Source of the DNA: Trileptium ribeirensis
Taxonomy: Eukaryota > Nematoda > Enoplea > Enoplida > Thoracostomopsidae
DNA length: 64,000 nt
Assembly (NCBI GenBank): GCA_030248225.1
Contig: JASANE010026487.1
Location: 1 to 64,000, forward strand
Reading direction: 5' to 3'
Shown: in pieces, positions 14,140 to 26,374 of the stretch
Position numbering within the stretch: the first letter of the stretch is position 1
How the letters are laid out: each line of letters opens with the position of its first letter
Notes under the pieces: model-generated
The model's database searches: none
What the model was told of the DNA's origin: nothing
What the model saw: only the letters and a program-made list of their open reading frames with translations
Position numbers and translations under genes: made by a program

Positions 14140-14640
14140 CCAAATACTGGTACCCGTGTGACCAGATTTGCAAAAGAACCCTTAAAAACCTGTTTTTGCA
14201 TTTTTTCCGGAAGATGAGACCGGCGCTATTCGCGTTCAACTAGAAGACACATTCAATTTTGCTACCGAATAAAATTTATAGAAATCAATCCAAACGAAAA
14301 TGACCTATGAGTGACAGCGAAATACAGAAAAAGAAAGACTAACCAAGTTCGGGGGCACAGCGACTCCAGCAGCGTACCACCAAAAAATAATTATTTATCA
14401 AATCTGTGGAACTCAATCGATGCGAAACCTGTGTCGCGAGGTCTAGGCTGTGCAGCACTGGTACTCGCCTAACCACTCTGGCAAAGAACTCTTAAAAACC
14501 TGTTTACCCCAATTTGACCCGGAAGATGGCGTCGGAGCTGCCCGAGCCAAATACTAATGGCACATCGTGGTAACCGTACACCAAGAGATAAGCTATGTAT
14601 GATTGATAGCGAGAGACAAAAATAAGAAATTTTCACAGTT
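14140..14640. repeat. Repeat family F, two diverged direct copies
   Basis: CTGGTACCCG...AAGAACCCTTAAAAACCTGTTT...CCGGAAGATG at about 14147-14215 matches CTGGTACTCG...AAGAACTCTTAAAAACCTGTTT...CCGGAAGATG at about 14459-14530. A third copy, in reverse orientation, lies at about 24010-24115. Confidence 0.6.
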
Positions 14641-16329
14641 TCCGCCAAGCACACTCAGAGGAAACTTCCGCTCGATTTCCCCTCTAAATAATCTGCACGT
14701 TGAATTTTAAATAACAACATTATATTAATGTCTTTATGGCACTTTGAGACGCGATCCGGCACCGCGGCTCCAATACTTTGCGCCCCTGCGTAAACCGCGT
14801 GATACTGAATGTGCACACAAAACGCAGATTTAAAAAATTTCAACCCTTTTCCGATTCGCCTAAATTTGCTATACATACGGACGCAATTTGTGATTCAGGA
14901 TTAAATCTGAAATTTTTGGTTTGTTTTGTTCTGAAAGAAAACCACCCATGATTCTTCTATATGAACAGATATGCGGTAAGTGAGACAACCTGAGATGATA
15001 CTACACACGTTTAACATAAAACAGTATTCTCTGTCAAGAACACAGTTCCTGATTGCTTTTCAGAGATGTTAAATTTTGGGTACATAGTGCAACAAAATTT
15101 AGGCTGGGTGACGCCTTCGTGGACCCATGTCACTTTTAGGAGCCGGAACGTTATATCGTTATAAAGAAGAACAACATAGAAGTGGGGATTCGGAGGCGGC
15201 AGTCCCCGACTTAGGCTCAGTATACGGCTCAATGTTTTTTGGGTCCACAGGTGGCTCTGGACCCAAATATTTTTACGTCGACCCACGCTGGACCCAGGGC
15301 AATTTTAGATTCGGAGACATTGGATTTGCTAATAAATTTTATTAGGTTTGCGTTTGCTTTGGATCATACGTAATAATAAATCTGTTCATAACATAAAAAG
15401 TACGTAATAAGCATATTAATACAGTTTAAAAAGATATACAAAATGTAATTAGCATACTGGAACTATACAAACCACAGATGCCGTGCACCTATGCATACTA
15501 GGTGAAACAGGTTTCAACATAGCACCACCGCACTCGGGATAGGTAGAACTACTACTACAAGATCTATGTGGAAGTTTTGTTAACTTTCATACGCTTAAGG
15601 TAACCAAAACCTTCATTTTTTATAATGGCAAATCCTACTTAGAACACGTATGATGCTTACGTTTTATAGATATTATTTTTCGGTTACGGTATATTTTGCC
15701 TTTTGCCGGAACCGCAACCGCAACACGATTTTCGTCGGAACCGTAATTTCGTTCACAGACATTCTCCTACACACAGAAATGCTTCAGTATGAGGTATAGT
15801 GTCTCACGAGCACTATAGATAATGCGCAGTCAGTTTACCTTCCTTATTTTGTTTGCAACTCTATTGATTTACGTCTATAGTACCGACCACAAATAACCGC
15901 TGTTTGCTTGATGTACGCTCGCTGCGACTTCTTCTTGTAAGGTGTTTGATCCAATCAAACAATATGTGGACCATCGAATTTTTAAAACCATAAAGTGGCG
16001 ATTTTGAATTATTGTAAAAATACGTTGTGTTATATGGCACAAAATGAATAATAACGAAGCATCTATCTTTTTTGTGTTACCGTGGCAAAAACGAGCGCTC
16101 CTCGATTCCTGCCAACATGACAAAATTTTGCAGTTTCCCTTGGTGAAGTGCCCCTAGAATTATATCATACCCCAACGTACACTTAAATTTTTTAGCGAAT
16201 GGACAAGCCAGCGTTTCGACCGCACACAGATATGGCCTGTGTCTCCGGACTATGAGGTCAACAGCAGAATGACAAATGTAGTATGCGATGCGGAACTAAC
16301 ATATGAAACGACAGTAGTTTACAAGACTA
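14641..16329. other. No gene seen
   Basis: No exon, RNA gene or element is recognised. A CCGGAACCG-rich segment near 15700-15750 resembles similar segments near 20440, 23590 and 44750. Confidence 0.4.
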
Positions 16330-17260
16330 GTAGCTCGCAAAACGAGGTGAAACGGGGCTAGTGTGGGCACCGTGCACCTTTTGACCATTTTGTCGTTCCA
16401 AATTCAGGTCTCTAAACCAGCTTAAAGTCCCTTGCTAGCGAATACACCGGCAATACTTCAATTACAACGCTACGATCCTTTTAGTCACTATATTAGAACC
16501 GAAGAACTCGTTATTTCTTCTTCCAATAGCCAAAAACAAAATCTTTTAAAATTTTCAATCACAAAATTTTAAAAAATTATAAGAGTGATTTCTACGTAAT
16601 AGGGCCCCTAAGACTTGCATTATTTGCTGAACACCACGCAAAAACAACTGCTTTTGTCGTATTTAGCAATACCTGAAGCGTATAGACACAATCGATTGAC
16701 GTACAATAATAAAAAAGTGGCAAAATTTGAATATGGTTGATGCCAAAATTTATCTAATTTAACTTCGGCGTAGTCCCCCGGGGTTCATAACACAGCTAAT
16801 ATGTTTTTAAAACAATACTTTTGTGGGTATTTTTTCAACTTGAATTCATAGCTCAAAATCGACAGCTCTGACAAAAAAATTGCAACAGCAAAGTCGTAGG
16901 TCTTGGTGAGAGCATCATGTATTGTTGTATCCATTTCTTCGCAGCGAACCCTCTATCTCGACATATAGGTATCGAAAAATAGATACCCGGATGGCCAAAT
17001 TTCAAAAATGTGACCCTTGACCAATTTGGGGCCTGTTGTGACACGGAAGACGTGGCCGGGGGTTTGGGTGTGGAATGAAAGGGTTCGGATAGACTAAATT
17101 TGTGATCAAATAAAAAAATCGTAGATCCGTCCATCCGGTGATGACTTATGTACTCCATAGACGGACAAAAGAAGAAATTTACGATTTTTGCCGCTAGCAA
17201 AGTTATAGGTGAAAACAACACCACTCGCTTCGCTTGCTCCATTTCAAATATCCTTTCACA
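16330..17260. repeat. Repeat family C, uninterrupted copy
   Basis: Blocks TTGACCATTTT, CTTAAAGTCCCTTGCTAGCGA, a TTATTTCTTCTTCCAATAGCC block and CCTAAGACTTGCATTATTTG, in that order, recur at 34.54-34.70 and 35.59-35.87 kb, where the second copy is split by another repeat. The 142-codon open frame on the minus strand at 16853-17281 overlaps this repeat DNA and has no domain. Confidence 0.65.
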
Positions 17261-19040
17261 CGAAAATAGCTGTGAATACATTAATGTTAGAATAGCTGTT
17301 CACATGAAATATCATCACAAAACATGTCTAACCAAATGCGATCGTCGAACTTACTTCCATCGTTACGACATTTCTCAAGCTCTGTGACAAGGAAAGCCTC
17401 GCGGTCGTCAATTCTACAATAAAAGACAAAATAATAACAGTACTACATAATGAAAGCGCAGCGAGTACCGGCACAGGAATAAAGATCCATCCTTAAAAAT
17501 GTATTTTCGACTACTGCGAGATGGCCAAAGCTAAATTTAAGCTCATCTATCATTTTTTCAGGCCAAAATTATGGAAACCATTTAGTTATTTTGGCCATCA
17601 ACGTCTAGTGGTATTTTCAACTATAATTTCTCACAGGTTTCGCATAAAAAATGGGCAGGCCCTCATTTTTGGTAGAACAGTCGCCTTCGAGCTATGAGCC
17701 AAAGTTAGAAATGACCCGAAAACGTTAAATTTAAAAATGTATGACTAAGTGAAAATTGTTGCAGGTGAACGATTCTAGAGTTATTTCACATAATAAAATG
17801 TGTTGTGTTATCACCAAAAATTGCCAAATTGTTAATGCTTTTTCATTCTACTGCCTTTTTGGGGTTGATTACCATCAAATTAATGATATTTCCATTATAC
17901 CAAGAGCTAGAGGCCTGAAATGTGGAAAATAACACTTAAACCTAGTTCTATTTCAATATTGTGAACAGTAAAGAGTAAAGTATGAAAGTTTCCGTGTTTT
18001 GGGATTCGAAATACACGTCGTTACAATATGAGATGCAGCAAGAAGCACTATTTAAATGAATTTTAGCATTTAGTTGTAGGCAAGGCTACAGTAGGACAAC
18101 AGGCTTCAGTTGACGATAAATACAATGAAAACATAGGAACAATGAAAATTTGGATAGTGAGCATCCATACGTCAAGTGCTATGGGCAACCTCAGTGTTAG
18201 AGCTGGCCTGTCCACAGTGGGGCGGCGGGGTTTGGTGACCCCACTTTCCAAATCCCCCATATCCGTCAGCAGCACTCGGCCGAAACCCCCATGTTCAATT
18301 AATTCCAAAAATTTTTTTATGTCTGGAAATTTATGTTTTTTGTTTGTAAATTGTTTTTTTAAACATTAACTACCACTATTTATAATGCTAAAATATGGAA
18401 TATTTAGTATTTTTTAGGCAAAATTTATCCCCCCTTTTAATTTCCCCCCGAAAACGAAAACATGGGGCCCTTCGAAGTTCCACTGCTTTTCGGAGGGCTG
18501 TGGACAGGCCAGATGGAGCATGCTAGTGAGCGTTGTATTTAAATAACGCCAATTACGGAATTATTAACGGCTGATCGCGTATTAGTTTTAACGACGAACT
18601 GTATCCTGCAAAAATCCGTTCGTTCGTTTGGTTGGCCTTGTAGACTCGAAAATAATGTAAAAACTGATAAAATCAGATTAAGAAAAATTAAGCACAAAAC
18701 GTGGTTCACACACCGTAATCAAAGTTAAGATTGCCGCGATAACACTTTTATTTTGTAATAACACATTTGAAACGGAAATCCATTCATATGCAAATATGCG
18801 GGAATAGCATGCATACAGGGAATTAGATTTCTCTTGTTAACCGAAAAGTGAAAAAAAATTACGTCCGAAAATCACATCTGCAATGGCACTAAAATCTAGC
18901 TACGCCATATTTATAGCCAAGTTCCTCTCACGCCAACACCTATCAATTTGGTTCACGCGCTCATAGTTCCAGCTTATATGAATAAAATCTTCAAAATGTA
19001 AACCAAAATTTTTTCTCTTTTTGTTTTGTCACTTTTGATA
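17261..19040. other. No gene seen
   Basis: AT-rich sequence with short open frames only. No repeat copy or exon was identified. Confidence 0.35.
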
Positions 19041-19049
19041 AGCTGGACA

Positions 19050-19078
19050 CAACACTCTGAACACCGTTCAGAGTGTTG
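19050..19078. other. Perfect 13-bp stem-loop
   Basis: CAACACTCTGAAC, a 3-nt loop, then GTTCAGAGTGTTG: a perfect inverted repeat of 13 bp. No gene ends next to it, so it is recorded as an isolated hairpin. It could be a nucleation site of a small palindromic element. Confidence 0.7.
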
Positions 19079-19179
19079 AAGAATTCTACTTTTAACCATT
19101 CAACGACAAAATAAAGTAATAACGATCAAAGGATTACATAAAAAACAAAAAATAATGCTAGACTCTTTACAGGACAAGA

Positions 19180-19570
19180 ATGTTAACCGATGCGTTTTGA
19201 CCTGGACGCCCACAGCTCCAACCTTTGGGTATTCGGACATACGTGGGACAGTTTACCCTCAAGTTATCTGTGGGAAATACGTGGTCCCGGGTGACATGAT
19301 AGGTATTATAATTACATTTTATCGCGTTTTCATACAGCATGTATATAGTTGTTTTTGTTGCATATATTTATCATTTATTTACTAAAAATGTCATGAATCA
19401 TTTGTTATGAATAGTCGACATGCAATGGTATTGAGTTTTGTTATAGCTGTTTTTGTCATGACAACAATTTTTGGCGTCACCTCAAAACACCTGGGGACAC
19501 TGGGGGTCGACCTGATGAAGAGGCCAGTTAAGGAAAATTCTGTTTGCATTTTGAACTGAAAACATGAACA
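19180..19570. repeat. Repeat family D, copy 1
   Basis: Shares a block order with 30640-30960: TATAATTACATTTT, GTTTTTGTTGCATAT, a TCATGAAT / CATGAAATGTC block, GGTATTGAG(T/C)TTTGTT, and an ACAATTTTTGG / TCATTTTTGGGGCG block. The two copies are substantially diverged. Confidence 0.5.
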
Positions 19571-20863
19571 TGTTAATGCACCCTTAGTCTCAATCCGCAA
19601 CCAATCGAATTGTCGCGAATGCAAAATGGCTTATTTCGATAACGAAGTACTCGGGCAAATATTTTCGATTAGTTTCCGATATATCAAAAAGTGTTGCGCA
19701 AGCATTTCTATATGAAATAGCAACACAATGCTAGACTCGATTGGTTAATGGAAATGGTATTCATCGGAAGTGCATTTAAACATACGCATGATATCTATCA
19801 ATCAAAAAACTTTTGACAATATTCAGCGAGACTATGAACCAGCAACCGAGTGATATTTGACAAAATCTGGCCGACTTACACCTGTCGCAGTTCTTGGAAA
19901 GCGCGTCTCAGTCGTGTAAAAGATTTGTCTATTTCTTCGTTGAACAATCGTTGAACGCGATCGATAGCAGCGTCGTGACGCGACAGGCTTTTCGATTCTT
20001 TTTCGATTGCTTAAAATCAAAATTTACCACTGTTTGTCAATATTTAATCTTAACCATCCTCGCTGTACGAGCTGAGAGACCCAAACAAAGAGTATACTAC
20101 TTTTCCGTTTTTAATTTTTTTTGGAGCAACCATTTTAGGGTTACTAGTTAAGGTTTGACATTACATCGAAACATTAGTTGCTGCCGTGACTGATGGGTTT
20201 ATAGCGTTATTTAACACGTTAAATGCGTCAGTTTCATTGGTTTAAGCCTGTATTGGACATAATGTTATTCTGCTGGGAAGGTACTGGAGACTCAAACTGT
20301 CCATTTTTACCAAAAGTTTAACAATTCGCGTTCAACAACTTCCGGCAACAATTACTTATAGAATATGTGTTTTCTTAATACGATGAAAGCAGTATTTGCG
20401 TTATATGCATCCATACGTCAGAAGCAGGAAGTAACTGGAATTCCGGTTCCGGTGAAAATCGTGTTCCGGTTACGGCAAAGGGCAAAACCATACCGGAATA
20501 GGAATTCCGGTTTAAAATTTTTGCTTGAAATTTTCCACATTTTTGCTTCATGTATGATACAAACATATGTAATTATACAATGATCAAGCTCCAATACAAC
20601 TAAGCAAAAGAAAAGATTAACTAAGCAATTTGCCGTGTGCAACGTAAGTAGGGCACATAATTTCAGTAGGAATTTTTCATAATAACCTGCAGGAGTTTGT
20701 TAACAAATCAAAGCCAGGTCAATGCCTGTAGCAGCTATTTTACACATTCAGACTGGGTAACAGAGTATGGCTTACGTAGAAGTTGCTTGGCTAACATAAA
20801 TTGCGTCAAGCACCAACCAGTGCGCTTGTAAACTTTGTAAATCAGGCTAAATTGAAGTAAAGT
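19571..20863. other. No gene seen
   Basis: No supported gene. A run rich in CCGGTTCCGG-like motifs lies at about 20440-20515. Confidence 0.35.
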
Positions 20864-21135
20864 AACGTTATCTGCAACGCAGCCAGAAACTGCTTTCTTG
20901 GCAATGAACTGTATTTATTGAAACTGTGCGAGCAGCATCACAGTTTGCCTCATTTATAACATTCTGATCAGAAACTTATCATCATTTCATCATTGTCATT
21001 TAGGTGAAGGGCGCTGGTTGTTCAATGCTAGGCTAAATAATATCTCTGACCCCCGACCAGAAAATTATCGTATAACTTCCTTTATTTTTGAGAACCACAA
21101 AAACCAATAATTTTACGTTTCCTGAGGAATAACAT
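20864..21135. repeat. Direct repeat flanking the non-LTR retrotransposon, low-coordinate copy (272 bp)
   Basis: Begins AACGTTATCTGCAACGCAGC and ends CCTGAGGAATAACAT. The same segment recurs at 22983-23246. The two copies differ by one 8-bp indel and about three or four substitutions. The element body lies exactly between them, so the repeat behaves like an unusually long target-site duplication or a pre-existing duplication. Confidence 0.9.
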
Positions 21136-22982
21136 TTAGATTAGACTTGAGTAACGGTGTGATAATTTGCACAGGTCCTAATAGTAGGACCCTTTGCATC
21201 ACCGTGTTGTAATTCTTATAAACCTAGATCAAACCTCTGAGTTGCAACACAAAAACCTATTAATTTACTCAAACACATAGTCCTACCATTAGTAACTGCT
21301 AGTTGTTGAGCACCTAAGAACCTTTGCCTAGCTTCACCCCAATTTTTACATCTGAAAACAAAATGTTCAGACGTTTCAGCTTCCTGACGACAATATTCGC
21401 AGAGACTACTTTCTCTCAGTTTCATAACCTTAAGATGGGCATTTAAGAGATTATGCCCAGTTAAAACATGTATAGCAATACGCAGTCTATCTTTGCTAAG
21501 CTTCCATAAGAAGCGAGATCTCCTATAATTGACTTCAGGAAAGAAAATCCTTGTCTGCCTGCAATTTATTCCCCCTCTCCACCGTCTAGCTTGTTGTCCA
21601 AACAGAGAACGCACCAGCGAAGTCTTCACAATAGAAGAGGAAACTGGAACACAAGGTTCCGGCCCAGACACATTCAATAAAACACCTTTCTTTGCAAGGC
21701 TGTCCGCAATTTCATTCCCTCTAATGCCTGAGTGTCCCTTGACCCACGACAAACATAGCACATTTTCGGCACCTAGTATATTTCATTTCTTATGGCATTC
21801 AAGAACAGTGGCTGACGACACTACCGGCTTATCTAGAGCCTTAAGCGCAGCCTGGCTGTCACTGAAAATCCAAATATTCCTTCCCCTAGTACCTTGTTCC
21901 ACGAGATGTTCGGCACATCTACAAATTGCAACAATTTCTGCCTGGAAAATCGTTGCCTTGGACCCTAATGCGAAGTGTAATGTATGAGTATTATCAATAA
22001 CGACTCCAGCCCCTACTCTAAGTCCACAGTCTGTGTCCATGAGTGAACCATCAGTATAGCACACAAGATCGCCATCTGACAGGGTTCCATCATGTCTTAC
22101 ACACCATTTCCTATTCCAACTGAAAAATCTTAAAATTCTGTCCGTTGGCATTACTATGGTATCACATATGCCTCGGGCAAATCCTTGCAACCTATAATAT
22201 CCACTACCCTCGCACTGAGCAAGCCATAGCCCAGTGGTTCTCAGGTGGTAGTAGCTTTCAACTGCCAGTTGATCAATAACGAGATCAATAGGTCTAATTC
22301 CCATAATGGCCTCTAGACCCTCCAGAGGAGCAGAACGAAGTGAACCTGTGATCATGCGACAGGCCAGACTATGAACCTTCAGAAATTTTCCCAAATAAGT
22401 TTTCAATTTGCTTCTGTGCCAGCACATAGCACAGCCATAAGTTAGGGATGGAAGCACTACCGCAGTATAGAGGTAGGACATCGACTTTGGCCGTAGCCCC
22501 CAATTAACACCAACTGCACCCTTTATAGCAAAAAGAAGTTTTATTGCCTTCTGAGATGCCTGTTCAATATGATATCTCCAACTCATTTTTGAGTCTAGAT
22601 ACAAGCCTAAATATTTTACGCTATCACAAGGCCTCAAAGTAGTACCGTTTAAGTTTATATCCCTATATTCAGCCCTTGATCTCTTGCGAGTGATAACCAT
22701 AAGATTCGTTTTACTCGAACTTATCGAAAGACCTCTCCTACTACTCCAATGTAGCATCGAGTTAAGCGCGTTTTGCATACGTCTACATGCCACGCCCAGA
22801 GATGTGGCGGAGCAGAGTAAGCTAACATCATCTGAGTATGCAATACTCAAAACTCTCGATTTGTCAAAGTAAGCCAAAAGATCATCCACAACTAAGCTCC
22901 ACAGCAGGGGTGATAGTACACCTCCTTGAGGGAAGCCCCGAGTAGCTCTGACACTGGCAGTTGTCTTGCCTAGTTTTGCCAG
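21136..22982 (-). mobile_element. 5'-truncated non-LTR retrotransposon, I-clade-like
   Basis: Reading on the minus strand from 22982, the sequence gives the end of a reverse transcriptase (GFPQGGVLSPLL then YSDD), a thumb/connection region, an RNase H domain and a terminal CCHC-type finger, then a short 3' untranslated tail to about 21136. RT followed by RNase H in one ORF is typical of the I/R1/Loa group. ORF1, the endonuclease and most of the RT fingers are missing, so the 5' end is truncated as expected for incomplete target-primed reverse transcription. The copy has one internal stop. Confidence 0.85.
21216..22982 (-). CDS. Non-LTR retrotransposon ORF2 C-terminal half: RT, RNase H, zinc finger (one internal stop)
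   Basis: The product would copy element RNA at a nicked target (RT) and remove RNA from the hybrid (RNase H). In order on the minus strand: an RT segment with GFPQGGVLSPLL just inside the 22982 border; the active-site motif AYSDD, where the family usually has YADD, near 22830; the RT tail motif KYLGLYLD; RNase H starting VCYTDGSL near 22060, with a later FSDSQAALKAL block; then WVKGHSGIRGNEIAD near 21740. The last is the conserved C-terminal RNase H motif. A CxxC...H...C finger follows (CEYCRQEAETSEHFVFRC). A single TGA at 21783-21785 interrupts an otherwise continuous frame between the RNase H middle and C-terminal motifs. The reading is open at the truncated 5' border, so no start codon is assigned. 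It is a dead fragment. Confidence 0.88.
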
Positions 22983-23246
22983 AACGTTATCTGCAACGCA
23001 GCCAGAAACTGCTTTCTTGGCAATGAACTGTATTTATTGAAACTGTGCGAGCAGCATCACAGTTTGCCTCATTTATAACATTCTGATCTGAAACTTATCA
23101 TCATTGTCATTTAGGTGAAGGGCGCTGGTTGTTCAATGCTAGGCTAAATAATATCTCTGACCCCCGACCAGAAAATTATAGTATAACTTCCTTTATTTTT
23201 TAGAACCACAAAAACCAATAATTTTACGTTTCCTGAGGAATAACAT
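22983..23246. repeat. Direct repeat flanking the non-LTR retrotransposon, high-coordinate copy (264 bp)
   Basis: Second copy of 20864-21135. It lacks the 8-bp segment present in the first copy and carries a few substitutions (for example GATCTGAAAC against GATCAGAAAC). The retrotransposon's truncated 5' end abuts it directly. Confidence 0.9.
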
Positions 23247-23439
23247 GTAACAAATGTATGTGTAGCAAAGGGAGGCAACTGAGGACAGAGCGAAATTGTT
23301 TATTCTACGTTCAATGCGTTGTACGCACATTCAATTTGACGCAGTATACGCAAGGGTGTATAGTGGAAGGCTTTTTGCTCTGGGTGACCAAAAATGGACA
23401 CACTGATCGATAAATAAACATTATTAGCTTCCTCAGTCT

Positions 23440-23640
23440 ATTTGAAGTTTCAGAAAGGCGATATTGCCATCACAATACATTAAGTTTAATGTAAAAGTTA
23501 TTTTAAAGGATTTTAAATCCACTATACCTAATTTCTACCTTCATCTGTTTTACTATATATAAATGTCGAAGACCAGGTTCCGGATCCGGTTTAAATGGAT
23601 GGTTCCGGTTGCAGGTTCTGGTTATTCCCTGGTCAAAAGC
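23440..23640 (+). repeat. Repeat family E, forward copy
   Basis: The segment from GAAGTTTCAGAAAGGC to GACCAGGTTCC matches the reverse complement of 44770-44930, through the shared blocks CAATACATTAAGTTTA, TGTAAAAGTTATTTT and TTTTAAATCCACTATA. The 151-codon frame on the minus strand at 23503-23958 overlaps it and has no recognisable domain. Confidence 0.7.
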
Positions 23641-24009
23641 TACATCCAACCCAAAATGGGCCTTCAATTCCTTAGAATGTTTGAAAGATGTGGCTGATTC
23701 TAACGCTTTTAGTTTTTGGTAATATCTAAAAGAAATGGTCCTATGGTTAAACGCGCGGGATAATAACTTCGCACCATCTTCATATAAATGGTGCATTATC
23801 GCGTATTTAAAAGGCTGAAGAAGTTCAATGTGGGGAGCAAGAGCTTTTAAACTTAAGCCATTTGAAACGGAGCGAGCGTACCGAGCAGAGTTTCTCCTGA
23901 AAGCGCATGAGAAAAGATCTTGGAAATGTTTTGTCTGTCGGTATGATTCATAAGTCATGACCGGATAGACGGTTTGATAATATTTTTGTTCGATTGCGAA
24001 AGTGATTAC

Positions 24010-24115
24010 GATATGCCCTTTAGTTAAAAGCTAAGAGCTGTGACCCCATCTTCGGAGTCAAAATGGTACAAACAACATTTTTAAAGGTTCTTTGTCAAAT
24101 CAGGCCATACGGGTA
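24010..24115 (-). repeat. Repeat family F, inverted copy
   Basis: The reverse complement gives CTGGTACCCGTATGGCC...CAAAGAACCTTTAAAAATG...CCGAAGATGGGG, the same motif order as the two copies at 14.14-14.64 kb. Confidence 0.55.
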
Positions 24116-24429
24116 CCAGCGTTTCGCTGTCCATATCTCGCACCAAAAAACCGAGACATCCATGTAAATCTGCATGGATCTACAAATTTGCTGACAGCCA
24201 CGTTTTTAAGGGATCACTCCCTGGGCCGCTGTAGCGCCAAATGCGGTTGGTCGACACTTAGCCAGAAATGTTGCTTTTTCAAATTCGTTATATTATTGCG
24301 TGCTTTTACCTTATAACTAGCGTTTATTAGGTTATCCAGCACCCAAAATACGATAGTTTATCCCAACTAGAATCCAACTTGATATTATATATTTTCATAT
24401 GTTTTAGAAATTTACGGTCAACGAACCAG

Positions 24430-24800
24430 GCTTCAAAATACAGTATATTTAGATTTTTTGGTTATATACTGAGTGCAGGATATCAAGAATTGTCTATATC
24501 TACGGTTTTTCTGAACATTTCATACAATGATTTGGTTATCTAAAGTCCAGTATGAATATTTCATGTCTTTTCAGATGTTTTCAATGGCTGCTCGGTCAAT
24601 GAACCCGAGTGCCGGAATATATGTACTCTGTCTTCAGTATTTTGGTTATGTATAAGTAATTTCGATATGCTGGAAACGATGATTTGGTTATCTAGAGACC
24701 AGCATGAATATTTCGTACGTTTTCAGTTATTTTCGATACGTTTAGAGTAGAAGAGTTTTAGTGTTACTGAGGTTTTAGGGTGGTACATAATAGATCAAAC
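24430..24800 (-). repeat. Repeat family B, inverted partial copy
   Basis: On the minus strand the blocks ACATAACCAAAATACTGAAGAC and TAGATAACCAAATCAT recur as in 11030-11110 and 34880-35300 on the plus strand. The GGGTGGTACAT block at 24778 is the reverse complement of the ATGTACCACCC block at 11230. Confidence 0.55.
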
Positions 24801-25802
24801 ACAATGCCTCTTACAACTGACTACACAATGTGACCACTTACAGATGAAACAATGCCCGGTCTGCTCAACACTCGCTTGCGAGATAGTAGTTTATGTTCTA
24901 CACAGATATGTTTTATTAGAGTATTATATGTTATCAAGTGTCTTCTAAGATTCTGTTGCGACAGAGTTAACGCCTACCATCCATGTTCCCTCGCTGTGTG
25001 AATGACTAGTTATAAAATTGTATTTGATATATACATAATTTTTCAAAAGAACTCTAATTTTATGCAATACTACGTGGTTCCTAGTAGTTGCACCAGTGCA
25101 TAAATAAGCGTTGCAGATAATTATAAATCGTTAAATTACCATATCTGGAGCGATATATCGAAAATTTTAAGTCAATGGTTTAACCACAGTTCCTGTTCCG
25201 ATAGAGGTTTTCCATTTCTCGAAGCTGGAATACAACTTACACCAGAACTCCAATTTTGGTTACTTCCCCGATATTAAGTTCCCGTCGGAAAGAAGCTTGT
25301 ACTACAAAAAAAACTGTAACGAATAGAGTAAACCTGAAGACATGTTGAAAAGTTTTTATTATTACACTTATGTAAAAAAACCAACTTGGACTTCGAAATG
25401 TAAAAGTTAATCATTTGCCCCAATTTTAAAAACAGTGGCTTAGTCGCCGGAAGCAAACAATACACCTATAAAAAGATCTATACGGGAGGTTATAACTACG
25501 CCCATGAATAATTTTTGTATTCTATCTTACAATCGTGTCAAATACTCTGTCAAAATGAAGACAGACAAAAAAGCACAATTCGTTAGTATAAAAAGTGGTG
25601 GCATTTTACGCTCGGTCAGTTTAGGTACTTGAACAAAATATTATTAACCTTCTAACGAGCACACGTGTCATCGTAAATTGGTGATAATCGTTCAAAGAAA
25701 AGATAAATTACGGTAATTTTTGATGCGAAAGCAAAATAACCAACGACCAGCAAACATCCTATTTTGCTTTAAAGTTAAAAAAGTGTTACCGAACGTTTTT
25801 CG
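24801..25802. other. No gene seen
   Basis: AT-rich DNA without a recognised exon. A further SPATS2-like 3' exon on the minus strand was looked for here and not found by eye. Confidence 0.35.
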
Positions 25803-26033
25803 ATGAACCGTAATTCAGCGCAACACTGTCCGCAAACACACAGCTCTGCGATAGAAATCCGGCAAATTTGTATTCGCGAAAATTTAACGAAAATAGCCCA
25901 ATTTTGTGCGCAAGAAAATCTACTGGATTTGGATAAGGCTGATTTTGTTCGCGAAGTTAAACCATATAATCAATTAAATAGTGATGCCAGTATTACGCTA
26001 TGTTTGTTCGCGAGCATAGACAAATACAAATGA
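25803..26033 (+). CDS. Coding-like short ORF, 76 aa, unrecognised
   Basis: An ATG-initiated frame with plausible amino-acid composition, ending in TGA. It has a helical, charged segment from about residue 20 (ENLTKIAQFCAQENLLDLDK) followed by ADFVREVKPYNQL. It lies on the plus strand, only 340 bp below the last exon of the minus-strand SPATS2-like gene. By eye, the LT..A...FV.E.K.Y..L pattern resembles the end of the SPATS2 coiled-coil domain as I remember it, but the strand is wrong for that gene. It may be an inverted gene fragment, a small independent gene or a chance frame. No splice sites or promoter were assigned. Confidence 0.3.
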   Translation: MNRNSAQHCPQTHSSAIEIRQICIRENLTKIAQFCAQENLLDLDKADFVREVKPYNQLNSDASITLCLFASIDKYK

Positions 26034-26374
26034 ATAGCTCATAGGCATTAGGTAATAGTTTTCCTGCCAATTTATATTCGTCAAAATACTGTTCGAACAC
26101 AGGGTGTAATTTTCGGTACTTGTTTCTGGTTTGGCCAATTTCCTGTTACCGAAAAACCGATTGAAAATTCCGTAATAAGGGTTGAGATTCGCTCTCGGTT
26201 TTACAAACTAGGATGTACGGTGGGGGCACTTTCAGTTTGCTCCCGCTTAATGTTTGTGTATTCAGAATTAAACGATTCCGAATCTTTGATTTGCAACAAT
26301 GACGGTTAAAACACAACACAGCGATTCAAAATCCAAGTCAAGTTCACAAACGAAGTAGTCCTTAATTAGACTCG

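Noticed and set aside
16853..17281. 142-codon ORF on the minus strand as a gene
   Set aside because: It overlaps repeat family C, has no domain and no codon pattern like the real exons.
23503..23958. 151-codon ORF on the minus strand as a gene
   Set aside because: Its 3' part lies in repeat family E and the rest shows no recognisable domain or splice context.
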